A stretch of 64,000 nt of DNA from JASLBX01 sp036373915 (lineage in GTDB: Bacteria > Actinomycetota > Actinomycetes > Jiangellales > Jiangellaceae), in the NCBI GenBank assembly GCA_036373915.1, contig DASUUU010000109.1:67382-131381 (forward strand), given 5' to 3'. The stretch's first letter is position 1; every line of letters begins with the position of its first letter. Below, piece by piece: positions 8,917-16,655 of this stretch. A program made the position numbers and the translations under genes. Under the pieces are notes generated by a model that saw nothing but the letters and a program-made list of their open reading frames with translations, had not been told where the DNA came from and did not search any database.

Positions 8917-9657
8917 ATGGCGACACGGGTGGCAGTGATCGGTGCTGCCGGGCGAATGGGCAGCGAAACCTGTAGGGCGGTCGAAGCCGCGCGCGACTTG
9001 GAACTGGTCGGGCGCTTCGATGCGGGCGACGAGTTGGGTGACCTCGGCGGTGCCGATGTCGCGGTCGAATTCACCGTCCCGGAGGCGACCGTCGACAACG
9101 TCTTGCACTGCATCCGGCGCGGCATCCACACGGTGGTCGGCACGACCGGCTGGATCGACGAGCGCCTGGACAAGGTGCGCTGGGCGCTGGACACCAGCCC
9201 GGGTACGGGTGTGCTGATCGCGCCGAACTTCGCCGTCGGGGCCGTCCTGATGATGCACTTCGCCGCGCAGGCGGCCCGGTTCTATGAATCGGTCGAGGTT
9301 GTCGAACTGCACCACCCGAACAAGGTGGACGCCCCGAGTGGGACGGCAGCGCGCACGGCACAGATCGTGGCCGAGGTACGTCGGGAGACGGAGTTGCCGC
9401 CGGTGCCGGATGCGACTGAGACCGCGTTGGAGGGCGCTCGTGGCGCGGAGATCGAAGGTGTGCGCGTCCACTCGGTCCGCCTGCGCGGGCTGGTGGCTCA
9501 CCAGGAGGTGCTGTTCGGCTCCGCGGGGGAGACCCTGACGATCCGGCACGACTCGTACGACCGTTCCTCGTTCATGCCGGGGGTGCTCCTGGGCATCCGG
9601 CGGGTCCGCGAGACGCCTGGGTTGACGGTGGGGCTCGAGCACTACCTCGAGCTCTGA
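8917..9657 (+). CDS. dapB: 4-hydroxy-tetrahydrodipicolinate reductase
   Basis: Second step of the diaminopimelate/lysine branch, NAD(P)H-dependent. The 246-residue protein has the Rossmann motif VAVIGAAGRMGSE at its start and the catalytic motif ELHHPNKVDAPSGTA near residue 130. The ATG at 8917 is preferred over an in-frame GTG at 8899 because the Rossmann strand normally begins within the first residues and a GGGAGA-type site precedes it. dapA lies 7 kb downstream, separated by the paa and accessory genes. It converges on the nitroreductase gene with only 4 bases between stops. Confidence 0.96.
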   Translation: MATRVAVIGAAGRMGSETCRAVEAARDLELVGRFDAGDELGDLGGADVAVEFTVPEATVDNVLHCIRRGIHTVVGTTGWIDERLDKVRWALDTSPGTGVLIAPNFAVGAVLMMHFAAQAARFYESVEVVELHHPNKVDAPSGTAARTAQIVAEVRRETELPPVPDATETALEGARGAEIEGVRVHSVRLRGLVAHQEVLFGSAGETLTIRHDSYDRSSFMPGVLLGIRRVRETPGLTVGLEHYLEL

Positions 9658-9661
9658 CCTG

Positions 9662-10315
9662 TCACCGATCGGTGGCGAGCGGACTGCCCCAGCGATCGAG
9701 GTAGGTAAGGGTTTCGACCGGCTGGCGGGGCCCAGGGCGGAAGTCGTCGGTCGTCGAGTACCCGATGGGCAGCAGCGCCACTTGGGTGATCTCGTCCGGG
9801 ATGCCAAGGATCGCCGCTGCCTCGGCCTCACGCTCGAGGTGGTAGGTGGTCAGGGTCGAGCCCAGGCCCCGGGACCGGAGGGCGAGCTGGAAGTTCCAGA
9901 TCGCCGGAAAGATTCCGCCGTAGAACACTGCCAGCGCGTCGTTGCCACCGGTCGGCCGCCCGACAACGCACGGAATGACCAGGACGGGGACCCGTTCGAT
10001 GACGTCGACGAGGTGCTGCGCGGAGGCGAGTGAGCGCTTGAAACCCGGGCTGTCGGCGTGGGCGCCCGCGGCCTCGACTTTCCGGCGCAGGTACTCGTTG
10101 CCGACCTCGCGGAACAGCGCGCCGAGGGCGGTCCTGGTGTTCTGGTCCGTCACGACGAGCCATCGCCAGGTTTGTGTGCTGCCTGCGGTCGGCGCCTGGA
10201 CGGCGATGCGAAGGCACTCCATCACGACATCGAGCTCGACGGGACGCTCGAGGTCGAGCTTGCGGCGCACTGCCCGGGTGGTGGTCAGCAGTCGATCTAC
10301 GACTTCGGTGTCCAT
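9662..10315 (-). CDS. Nitroreductase family protein
   Basis: FMN-dependent oxidoreductase of the nitroreductase fold, 217 residues. Visible family features are the N-terminal segment RLLTTTRAVRRKLDLERPV, APTAGSTQTWRWLVVTD (FMN-binding region near residue 41) and a C-terminal LGSTLTTYHLEREAEAAAILGIP helix. The ATG at 10315 is chosen because AGGAGG lies just upstream on the minus strand; the open frame extends beyond it without other support. The substrate cannot be told. Divergent from the ASCH-domain gene with only 52 bases between starts, so the promoters are back to back. Confidence 0.88.
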   Translation of the reverse strand: MDTEVVDRLLTTTRAVRRKLDLERPVELDVVMECLRIAVQAPTAGSTQTWRWLVVTDQNTRTALGALFREVGNEYLRRKVEAAGAHADSPGFKRSLASAQHLVDVIERVPVLVIPCVVGRPTGGNDALAVFYGGIFPAIWNFQLALRSRGLGSTLTTYHLEREAEAAAILGIPDEITQVALLPIGYSTTDDFRPGPRQPVETLTYLDRWGSPLATDR

Positions 10316-10367
10316 GGCGCCTCCTACGGCTTGATCACTACGCCGGCCAGTGTGCCAGGCTGATGGT

Positions 10368-10973
10368 GTGCTGTTCGAGAAGCGATTCTGGCCGGGCCTG
10401 GCCGACGGCTCCATCACGGTCACGTACCGCCGGTGGCACCGGCCACGGGTGATCGCAGGCCGTTCGTACCGGGCGGCGGGACTGATACTGGACGTGCTCT
10501 CGGTCAGTGAGGTCGACGAGGCGTCGATCAGCGATGCCGACGCTGTCGGCGCCGGGTACTCCGATGCCGCGGCCCTGCGTGCCGATCTGCGCGGTGACGC
10601 AGACCGCCGGTTGTACCGGATCGAGTTCGCCCGCTCCGACCGCCCCGACCCGCGTGCCGAACTGGCCGCCGATGCGGATCTCGACGGGGCCCAGCTCGCC
10701 GAGATCGATCGCCGGTTGGACCGGCTCGATCGCGCGAGTAGGCACGGCGCGTGGACTCGTGAGACGTTGCGGCTGATCGCCGACAATCCGGCTCGCCGGG
10801 CCGGCGACCTGGCCGAGATGGTCGGCCGGGAGCGCGCGCCGTTCAAGCTGGACGTCCGCAAGCTCAAGAACCTCGGCCTCACGGAAAGCCTCGACGTGGG
10901 TTACCGGCTGTCCCCGCGCGGCTCGGGATATCTGGCCGCTCGTGGGGACGGCTATCCGCAAACGATCAGGTGA
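10368..10973 (+). CDS. ASCH domain protein with C-terminal helical/winged-helix region
   Basis: 201 residues. The N-terminal 85 residues resemble ASCH/PUA-like domains (LFEKRFWPGLADGSITVTYRRWHRP, then a strand ending LYRIEFAR), a fold that binds RNA or modified nucleotides. The remainder (DRRLDRLDRASRHGAWTRETLRLIADNPARRAGDLAEMVGRER...) reads like a winged-helix or helical DNA-binding region, ending LSPRGSGYLAARGDGYPQTIR. GTG 10368 fits the ASCH start and sits 6 bases after a -10-like CAGGCT; an in-frame GTG lies at 10350. The TGA stop is inside the first unit of repeat R2-A, so the repeat encodes its last residues. Function is unknown. Confidence 0.75.
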   Translation: MLFEKRFWPGLADGSITVTYRRWHRPRVIAGRSYRAAGLILDVLSVSEVDEASISDADAVGAGYSDAAALRADLRGDADRRLYRIEFARSDRPDPRAELAADADLDGAQLAEIDRRLDRLDRASRHGAWTRETLRLIADNPARRAGDLAEMVGRERAPFKLDVRKLKNLGLTESLDVGYRLSPRGSGYLAARGDGYPQTIR

Positions 10974-11149
10974 CGAAACCCGAACCTTTGCCCAGGTAAC
11001 GGCCCTTGCTACTCACCTGATCGTTTGCGCCTGCTCATGCCGAGACGCGATCAGGTGACCTCAGCTCGCATCCGTCCAGGTCATGACGGGCCCGATTCAC
11101 CTGATCGTCATTGTCGCAGCGATCAGGTGACCTATCGACGATCAGGTGA
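10963..11149. repeat. R2 composite repeat, copy A (six CGATCAGGTGA units)
   Basis: Six exact copies of the 11-mer CGATCAGGTGA: forward at 10963, 11048, 11120 and 11139; reverse complement at 11013 and 11097. Spacers are 39, 24, 38, 12 and 8 bases. The first pair extends to a perfect 16-base inverted repeat (10958-10973 with 11013-11028). The element fills the whole gap between the convergent ASCH and DUF2461 genes and includes both stop codons. Copy B at 54448 has the same order, orientation and near-identical spacing. Confidence 0.95.
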
Positions 11150-11771
11150 CCCGCGGCGGGCCGACGTGGTCGTCCAACCAGTTCTGTAGCGGTGCCATGC
11201 CGCGCCAGGCGGCAGCGACGCGGTCCGCGGCTTCGGGAGTCGTCAGCCAGCCCGGCGAGCCGAACGAGATCCAGGCGACCATCGCCTTGTGCCGCAGCAG
11301 GTCGAGCCGCGGATGATCGGCAGGGTAGTCGCGCGGCTTGGTCTTGAGCCGCTCGCCGCCCACCTCGTAGCCGTCCGCCCGCAGTCGCGCGACGGTCTTC
11401 TCCAGCGCCTTCCCTGGTTCGTCCCCGTCGACCGCGTCTCGGTATCGGGCGACCTGGTCCGAGCTCATCTGGTAGTAGCCGGTCGCCGCGAACAGCCCGG
11501 CGGCGTCGACGTGGAAGTAGTGCGAGCCGACCGTCGCACCCTGATGCTCCTTGTAGGGCCGCTTGTCGCGGGAGAACCGCAGGTCCCGGTACGGGCGGAA
11601 CAGGTACACGTCACCGAACTCAGGCGCCAGCACCTCGGCCAGCGCGGTTACCGGTCCTTTCACCAGAGACTGGTAGACGTCCTTGTGCTGATTCCAGTAG
11701 GTCTTGGAGTTGTCCGCCTCGAGACCTTCGTAGAAGTCGAGCGCCGCGATGGGAATGCCGGTGAATGTCAC
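11142..11771 (-). CDS. DUF2461 domain-containing protein
   Basis: 209 residues matching the DUF2461 (TIGR02453) family by its signature segments: AALDFYEGLEADNSKTYWNQHK near residue 8, DVYLFRPYRDLRFSRDKRPYK near residue 53 and GLFAATGYYQM near residue 90. The biochemical function is not known. The start is GTG at 11771; no strong Shine-Dalgarno is apparent. The TGA stop lies within the last unit of R2-A. A GNAT gene lies 48 bases upstream in the same direction, so they may be co-transcribed. Confidence 0.85.
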   Translation of the reverse strand: MTFTGIPIAALDFYEGLEADNSKTYWNQHKDVYQSLVKGPVTALAEVLAPEFGDVYLFRPYRDLRFSRDKRPYKEHQGATVGSHYFHVDAAGLFAATGYYQMSSDQVARYRDAVDGDEPGKALEKTVARLRADGYEVGGERLKTKPRDYPADHPRLDLLRHKAMVAWISFGSPGWLTTPEAADRVAAAWRGMAPLQNWLDDHVGPPRVT

Positions 11772-11819
11772 GACAGACCAGTATGCAGGCGGTTGCCGCC
11801 AAGTCCACCGCGGACATCG

Positions 11820-12371
11820 TCACGACAGGTCGGTGTGCAGCCGCAGTTGTTTCAGCTGCGCAGTACCGTCGCCGGTCAGGTCGAGTTCGCGATGTGCACC
11901 GTCGGGGGCCCAGCCGGCCGGTTCCAGGAACGCCCGAAGGGCGTCGTCCCGTACCACGACCCAGAATCGGGCCTGGGTGAACCCGTCCGCACGCAGGGTG
12001 TCTGCGGCCGCGGCGAGCAGGCGCGAGCCGTGCCCGGCCCCGAAGGCCGCGGGGTCGATGTGGAAGGCCACGATCTCGCCGTCGCCAGCGCCAGCGTCGG
12101 GATCCTCCGACGGCGCCGTGGCCGCGAACCCGGTGACGGTGTTGCGCTCGAGCGCCACGAGCACCCGGTGTTTCGCGGTGGGTGGAGTGGCGATGGCGGT
12201 CCGCCACCGTTCGGCGAACGCGCCGGCGTCGATCTGGTCGAGCAGCTCGGTCGGCAGCACCGGTGCGTACGTCTCGCGCCACGCCCTGGCCTGGATGGAT
12301 CCGATCGCGATCGCATCGTCCGCCCATGCGACCCGCACGCTCCGATCGGCGACGTCGTGCCCGGCGGACAT
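11820..12371 (-). CDS. GNAT family N-acetyltransferase
   Basis: 183 residues with the GNAT layout: an N-terminal segment (RVAWADDAIAIGSIQARAWRETYAPVLP), a central strand (HRVLVALERNTVTGFAATAP), then the acetyl-CoA-binding region IVAFHIDPAAFGAGHGSRLLAAA. Here the pyrophosphate loop reads FGAGHGSRLL instead of the classical Q/RxxGxG/A. Substrate unknown. The ATG at 12371 has GGGAGG just upstream on the minus strand. Divergent from paaA across a 215-base gap. Confidence 0.85.
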   Translation of the reverse strand: MSAGHDVADRSVRVAWADDAIAIGSIQARAWRETYAPVLPTELLDQIDAGAFAERWRTAIATPPTAKHRVLVALERNTVTGFAATAPSEDPDAGAGDGEIVAFHIDPAAFGAGHGSRLLAAAADTLRADGFTQARFWVVVRDDALRAFLEPAGWAPDGAHRELDLTGDGTAQLKQLRLHTDLS

Positions 12372-12550
12372 ACGCCTCCCAACGGCAATCGCGGCTTCCG
12401 GCCGTCCAGCATGTCACACCGCCAGGACCGGCGAGCTCGTGGGGAAGCCGGCCGTTGAGCGACGGGGAAGCCGATGCGTATCAGCCGTACGAATCGGGCT
12501 TAACCCGACATTCATCCGAACTCGGTGTGACACTTCGCACGCACGTCTGC

Positions 12551-12586
12551 TAGACACTGTCACAACGACTGAATAAGCTCGTAAGC
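12551..12586 (+). promoter_or_regulatory. Leaderless promoter of paaA
   Basis: TAGACA (12551-12556, five of six matches to TTGACA), a 17-base spacer, then TAAGCT (12574-12579), 7 bases before the paaA ATG. This spacing puts the transcript start at the start codon, so paaA is probably translated from a leaderless mRNA; no Shine-Dalgarno is present. Confidence 0.65.
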
Positions 12587-13543
12587 ATGGACACCACGCA
12601 AGCGACGGACGCTCGCGAGGCGGAATTCAACGCGATCGTCGACGCCGACGGGCGGATCGAGCCGCGCGACTGGATGCCCGAGCAGTACCGGCGCACGCTG
12701 ATCCGGCAGATCGCGCAGCACGCGCACTCCGAGATCATCGGCATGCAGCCCGAGGGCAACTGGATCACCCGGGCACCGAGCCTGAAGCGCAAGGCGATCC
12801 TGATGGCCAAGGTGCAAGACGAAGCCGGTCACGGCATGTACCTCTACTCTGCCGCGGAGACTCTCGGCATGTCCCGCGACGAGATGCTGGATCTGCTGCA
12901 CGCCGGCAAGCAGAAGTACTCGTCGATCTTTAACTACCCGACCCTGACCTGGGCCGACATAGGCGCCATCGGCTGGCTCGTCGACGGGGCCGCGATCACC
13001 AACCAGGTCCCGCTGTGCCGGTGCTCGTACGGGCCGTACGCGCGGGGGATGGTGCGCATCTGCAAGGAGGAGTCGTTCCATCAGCGGCAGGGCTTCGAGT
13101 TGCTGTTGACGCTGAGCCGGGGCTCCGAGGCGCAGAAGGCGATGGCGCAGGACGCGGTCGACCGGTGGTGGTACCCGAGCCTGGCCATGTTCGGCCCGCC
13201 GGACGACGCATCCACGCACACCGAGCAGTCCATGCGCTGGGGCATCAAGCGGTTCACCAACGACGAGTTGCGGCAGAAGTTCGTCGACATGACCGTCCCG
13301 CAGTCCGAGGTGCTCGGGCTGACGTTGCCCGACCCCGACCTGCGCTGGAACGAGGAGCGCGGGCACTACGATTTCACCCAGCCCGACTTCGACGAGCTGT
13401 TCCGGGTGATCAAGGGCGACGGCCCCTGCAACCGGCAGCGGATGGCCCGCCGGGTCGCGGCGCACGAGAACGGCGCCTGGGTGCGAGAGGCCGCCGACGC
13501 GTACGCCGCCAAGCGGCACGCCGAGCAGGAGGCCGCGGCGTGA
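12587..13543 (+). CDS. paaA: 1,2-phenylacetyl-CoA epoxidase subunit PaaA
   Basis: Catalytic diiron subunit that epoxidises phenylacetyl-CoA in aerobic phenylacetate catabolism. The 318-residue product carries ferritin-like diiron ligands: EIIGMQPEGNWI region, KVQDEAGHGMYLY near residue 83, and KEESFHQRQGFELL near residue 160. It is the first gene of the overlapping paaABCDE run and has a good leaderless promoter. The operon here has no paaK ligase, paaG/J/H/Z or PaaR-type regulator next to it, so the rest of the pathway must be elsewhere. Confidence 0.97.
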   Translation: MDTTQATDAREAEFNAIVDADGRIEPRDWMPEQYRRTLIRQIAQHAHSEIIGMQPEGNWITRAPSLKRKAILMAKVQDEAGHGMYLYSAAETLGMSRDEMLDLLHAGKQKYSSIFNYPTLTWADIGAIGWLVDGAAITNQVPLCRCSYGPYARGMVRICKEESFHQRQGFELLLTLSRGSEAQKAMAQDAVDRWWYPSLAMFGPPDDASTHTEQSMRWGIKRFTNDELRQKFVDMTVPQSEVLGLTLPDPDLRWNEERGHYDFTQPDFDELFRVIKGDGPCNRQRMARRVAAHENGAWVREAADAYAAKRHAEQEAAA

Positions 13544-13824
13544 GCAGGGACTGGCCGTTGTGGGAGGTGTTCGTGCGCAGCCGGCGTGGGCTCTCGCACA
13601 TCCACGTCGGCAGCCTGCACGCACCGGACGCCGAGATGGCCGTCCGCAACGCCCGTGACGTCTACACCAGGCGCAGCGAAGGCGTGTCGATCTGGGTCGT
13701 ACCGTCGGCCGCGATCACCGCGTCCAGCCCTGACGAGAAGGACTCGTTCTTCGACCCGGCTGCGGACAAGGCGTACCGGCACCCGACGTTCTACGAGATC
13801 CCCGACGAGGTGCGGCACCTGTGA
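13540..13824 (+). CDS. paaB: 1,2-phenylacetyl-CoA epoxidase subunit PaaB
   Basis: Small structural subunit of the epoxidase complex. The 94-residue product begins SRDWPLWEVFVRSRRGLSHIHVGSLHAPDAEMA, the standard PaaB opening, and ends in YRHPTFYEIPDEVRHL. GTG at 13540 overlaps the paaA stop by 4 bases; the longer open frame upstream runs through paaA and is not the gene. Confidence 0.95.
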   Translation: MSRDWPLWEVFVRSRRGLSHIHVGSLHAPDAEMAVRNARDVYTRRSEGVSIWVVPSAAITASSPDEKDSFFDPAADKAYRHPTFYEIPDEVRHL

Positions 13825-14570
13825 ACGAGCTGGCCACCTACGCGCTCCGACTCGGTGACGACGCGCTGATCCTGTCGCACCGGCTGGGGGAGTGGATCGC
13901 GGACGCACCACAGATCGAGGAGGACATCGCGCTGGCGAACATCGCCCTCGACCTGCTCGGCCAGGCCCGCTCGCTGCTGACCTACGCGGGCGAGGCGGAG
14001 GGCGCGGGCCGGGACGAGGACGCCCTCGCCTACCGGCGCGACGAGCGCGAGTTCGTGAACTGCCAGCTCGTCGAGTTGCCCAACGGTGATTTCGGCGTGA
14101 CCATGGCCCGCCAGCTGGCGTTCGCGTCGTACCAGTACGAGCTGTACGACCGGCTGCGCACGTCGCAAGACCCAACGCTCGCCGCGGTCGCCGGCAAGGC
14201 CGTCAAGGAGGTCGCATATCACCGCGATCACGCCACGCAGTGGGTGCTCCGGCTCGGCGATGGCACCGACGAGAGTCACCGCCGGATGCAGGCCGGGCTC
14301 GAGGAGGTCTGGCCGTACGTCGACGAGCTGTTCGAGCCGGACGAGGTGACCGGCCCGGTGGTGGCCGGCGGCATCGCCGTCGACCCGGCCGCCCTTCGGG
14401 AGCCGTGGGACTCCTATGTCGAAGAAGTCATCGCTCGAGCCACGCTGTCGAAGCCGCAGCCGGCGTTCCGCGGTCGTGGCGGGCGGCACGGCATCCACAC
14501 CGAGGCGATGGGCCATCTGCTCGCCGAGATGCAACACCTGCACCGAGCCCATCCGGGGGTCTCATGGTGA
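13821..14570 (+). CDS. paaC: 1,2-phenylacetyl-CoA epoxidase subunit PaaC
   Basis: Non-catalytic ferritin-like partner of PaaA; the pair forms the epoxidase core. 249 residues with LGDDALILSHRLGEWIADAPQIEEDIALANIALDLLGQARSLL near the N-terminus and KEVAYHRDHATQWVLRLGDG near residue 133. GTG at 13821 overlaps the paaB stop by 4 bases and its own end overlaps paaD by 7, so the subunits are translationally coupled. Confidence 0.96.
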   Translation: MNELATYALRLGDDALILSHRLGEWIADAPQIEEDIALANIALDLLGQARSLLTYAGEAEGAGRDEDALAYRRDEREFVNCQLVELPNGDFGVTMARQLAFASYQYELYDRLRTSQDPTLAAVAGKAVKEVAYHRDHATQWVLRLGDGTDESHRRMQAGLEEVWPYVDELFEPDEVTGPVVAGGIAVDPAALREPWDSYVEEVIARATLSKPQPAFRGRGGRHGIHTEAMGHLLAEMQHLHRAHPGVSW

Positions 14571-15061
14571 CGACAGCGCCCACCGTCGACGAAGTCCGCG
14601 CGGTTGCGGCCCAGGTGCCAGATCCCGAGCTGCCGGTGATCTCGATCGCAGATCTCGGGATCCTGCGAGACGTGACCGTCGAGCCGGACGGCCACGTCGT
14701 GGTCGAGATCACTCCTACCTACTCGGGCTGCCCCGCCATGGACGCGATCCGGGATGACGTGCTCGACCGGCTGCGCGCCGAGGGCTGGAATGATGCCGAA
14801 GTGCGGATGGTGCTCTCACCGTCCTGGACGACCGACTGGATCACTGCCGAGGGCCGGGAGGCACTTCGCGAGTACGGCATCGCGCCCCCGGATCCGCGCG
14901 GCCGGCAGGGCGGACCCGTCCCTCTCACCCTGTCGGTGCGGTGCCCGCGATGCGGATCCCTGGACACGACAGAGGTCAGCCGGTTCGGTTCGACCGCCTG
15001 CAAGTCGCTGTGGACCTGCCGGGCCTGCCTGGAACCGTTCGACCACTTCAAGGCGCTGTAG
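14564..15061 (+). CDS. paaD: Epoxidase maturation factor PaaD (DUF59/MIP18-like)
   Basis: Needed for assembly of the epoxidase metal centre, probably in iron or iron-sulfur delivery. The 165-residue protein has the DUF59 fold (QVPDPELPVISIADLGILRDV near residue 15; TPTYSGCPAM near 46) and a C-terminal zinc-finger-like four-cysteine region (RCPRCGSLDTTE, WTCRACLEPF). ATG at 14564 is chosen, although a GTG follows at 14567. The stop is directly next to the paaE ATG. Confidence 0.94.
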   Translation: MVTTAPTVDEVRAVAAQVPDPELPVISIADLGILRDVTVEPDGHVVVEITPTYSGCPAMDAIRDDVLDRLRAEGWNDAEVRMVLSPSWTTDWITAEGREALREYGIAPPDPRGRQGGPVPLTLSVRCPRCGSLDTTEVSRFGSTACKSLWTCRACLEPFDHFKAL

Positions 15062-16147
15062 ATGACGGCACAAGCGACCGCGAGGCGGCACTCCGTCCTC
15101 CACCGGTTGACCGTCAGCGAGGTCGAGCGGCTCACCGACGACGCCGTCGCCGTGACGTTCGACGTCCCGGACGAGCTGGCGGACGATTACCGGTTCGCGC
15201 CCGGCCAGCACGTGAACGTTGCACTGCCGGACGGTGACGGCACGCGACGAAGCTACTCGATCTGCGCCGCGCCGAGCGAGGGACGGCTGCGGATCGCGGT
15301 CAAGCGGATCCCGGGGGGTGAGTTCTCCGCCTACGCACTCGAAGGGCTGGAGCCGGGCGCTGAGCTCGACGTGATGACGCCGGCCGGCCGGTTCACCCCC
15401 GTACTCGACCCGGTCAACGCCAAGCACTACGTCGCGATCGCGGCCGGCAGCGGGATCACACCGGTGTACTCGATCATCGCGGCGGTCCTCGAGACCGAAC
15501 CGCACAGCCAGGTGACGCTGCTGTACGGGAACCGCAGCAGCCGCTCGGTGATGTTCCTGGAGGAGCTGGCGGATCTGAAGGATCGGTACCTCGACCGGTT
15601 CCGCGTCGTGCATGTCCTGTCGCGCGAGGCGATGGACGTCGAGTTGACGTCAGGACGGATCGACAGCGACCGGCTGGGCAGGTTCCTCGACAGCGTGCTG
15701 CCGCCCGAGTCGGTCGACGACTGGTTCCTGTGCGGCCCGTATGCGATGGTCAGCGAGTTGCGCGAGCTGCTCCTCGAGCGCGGCGCGGACGCGGCACACG
15801 TGCATTCCGAGCTGTTCCACGTCGGTGACGCGCCGCCCGCACGTGAGGTCGTCGAGCCGCCGGTCGAGGGCAGCACGGTCAGCGTCGTGTTCGACGGCCG
15901 CCAGTCCACCGTCACGATCGACGACCCGGATGAAACCGTGCTGGAAGCGGTGCTTCAGGTCCGCAACGACGCGCCGTACGCGTGCAAGGGAGGCGTGTGC
16001 GGTACCTGCCGGGCGAAGGTTCTGGCCGGGGCCGTCACCATGGAGCGCAACTACGCGCTCGAGGACGACGAGGTCGCTGACGGGTACGTCCTGACCTGCC
16101 AATCGCATCCCACGACTCCCGAGGTGTCCCTCGACTACGACGCCTAG
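15062..16147 (+). CDS. paaE: 1,2-phenylacetyl-CoA epoxidase reductase PaaE
   Basis: Passes electrons from NADPH through flavin and a 2Fe-2S cluster to the PaaA diiron centre. The 361-residue product has an FAD-binding domain (RRSYSICAAP near residue 61), an NAD(P)-binding region (AAGSGITPVYSIIAA near 138, CGPYAMV near 224) and a C-terminal plant-type ferredoxin (CKGGVCGTC near 309, with a later single Cys). It is the last gene of the operon and converges on a membrane-protein gene, the two overlapping by 4 bases. Confidence 0.96.
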   Translation: MTAQATARRHSVLHRLTVSEVERLTDDAVAVTFDVPDELADDYRFAPGQHVNVALPDGDGTRRSYSICAAPSEGRLRIAVKRIPGGEFSAYALEGLEPGAELDVMTPAGRFTPVLDPVNAKHYVAIAAGSGITPVYSIIAAVLETEPHSQVTLLYGNRSSRSVMFLEELADLKDRYLDRFRVVHVLSREAMDVELTSGRIDSDRLGRFLDSVLPPESVDDWFLCGPYAMVSELRELLLERGADAAHVHSELFHVGDAPPAREVVEPPVEGSTVSVVFDGRQSTVTIDDPDETVLEAVLQVRNDAPYACKGGVCGTCRAKVLAGAVTMERNYALEDDEVADGYVLTCQSHPTTPEVSLDYDA

Positions 16148-16602
16148 GACGATGGCCGGTCCGGCCCGGGGTGCAGCAGTTTCGGTGCGGTGCGGGCGGC
16201 GTCGATGCTCGGTGCGGCAGCGATCAGCGCGACTCCCACCAGTGATATCCCGGTGCTCGCATCGGCGAGTTGCAGCGTCGGCCAGGCGATCACGGCGACG
16301 AATCCGACGACCGTGAGGACGGCGACGTAGTCGGGGGCGTCGAGAATCCACCGCGGCACGCGCTCCGCCGCCAGGCACATCACGCCGACGAGTACGGCCA
16401 GGACCGGGCCAGAGACCAGACCGGCGGCGGTCCCGAGCAGGATCAGCTCCGCGTACGTCAGCGAAACGTCCAGCATGCGTGCCAGCGGGATGCCGGCGAT
16501 CACGGCTGCAGCCGTTCCCCACACCGGACCGTGGGTCAGGCCCCAGCGTGCGAACCGTCCGATGGCACCCCGCGCCACCATGACATCAAGTGTGACGCGC
16601 AC
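16144..16602 (-). CDS. Hypothetical membrane protein
   Basis: 152 residues with about four hydrophobic segments (VWGTAAAVIAGIPLA, LILLGTAAGLVSGPVLAVLVG, YVAVLTVVGFVAVIAW and ISLVGVALIAAAP), so probably an integral membrane protein. I do not recognise a family. The ATG at 16602 is used; an alternative ATG lies seven codons in. It is divergent from dapA and converges on paaE with a 4-base overlap of stops. Its codon usage looks like its neighbours. Confidence 0.6.
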   Translation of the reverse strand: MRVTLDVMVARGAIGRFARWGLTHGPVWGTAAAVIAGIPLARMLDVSLTYAELILLGTAAGLVSGPVLAVLVGVMCLAAERVPRWILDAPDYVAVLTVVGFVAVIAWPTLQLADASTGISLVGVALIAAAPSIDAARTAPKLLHPGPDRPSS

Positions 16603-16642
16603 CGCTGGAACGACGCAGCCGGTTCAGCTGGATCACGTCGGC

Positions 16643-16655
16643 TAGCCTTCGTGTC
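16643..16655 (+). promoter_or_regulatory. Leaderless -10 element of dapA
   Basis: TAGCCT (16643-16648) lies 7 bases before the dapA ATG. No convincing -35 and no Shine-Dalgarno, so a leaderless transcript is likely. Confidence 0.5.

Noticed and set aside
9655..9680. CGATCGGTGA at the nitroreductase stop, similar to R2 minus one base
   Set aside because: Single imperfect word in a 4-base gap between genes; the resemblance is not strong enough to count.
11289..12458. 389-codon open frame on the plus strand
   Set aside because: Antisense to the DUF2461 and GNAT genes, both of which show family motifs; this frame shows none.
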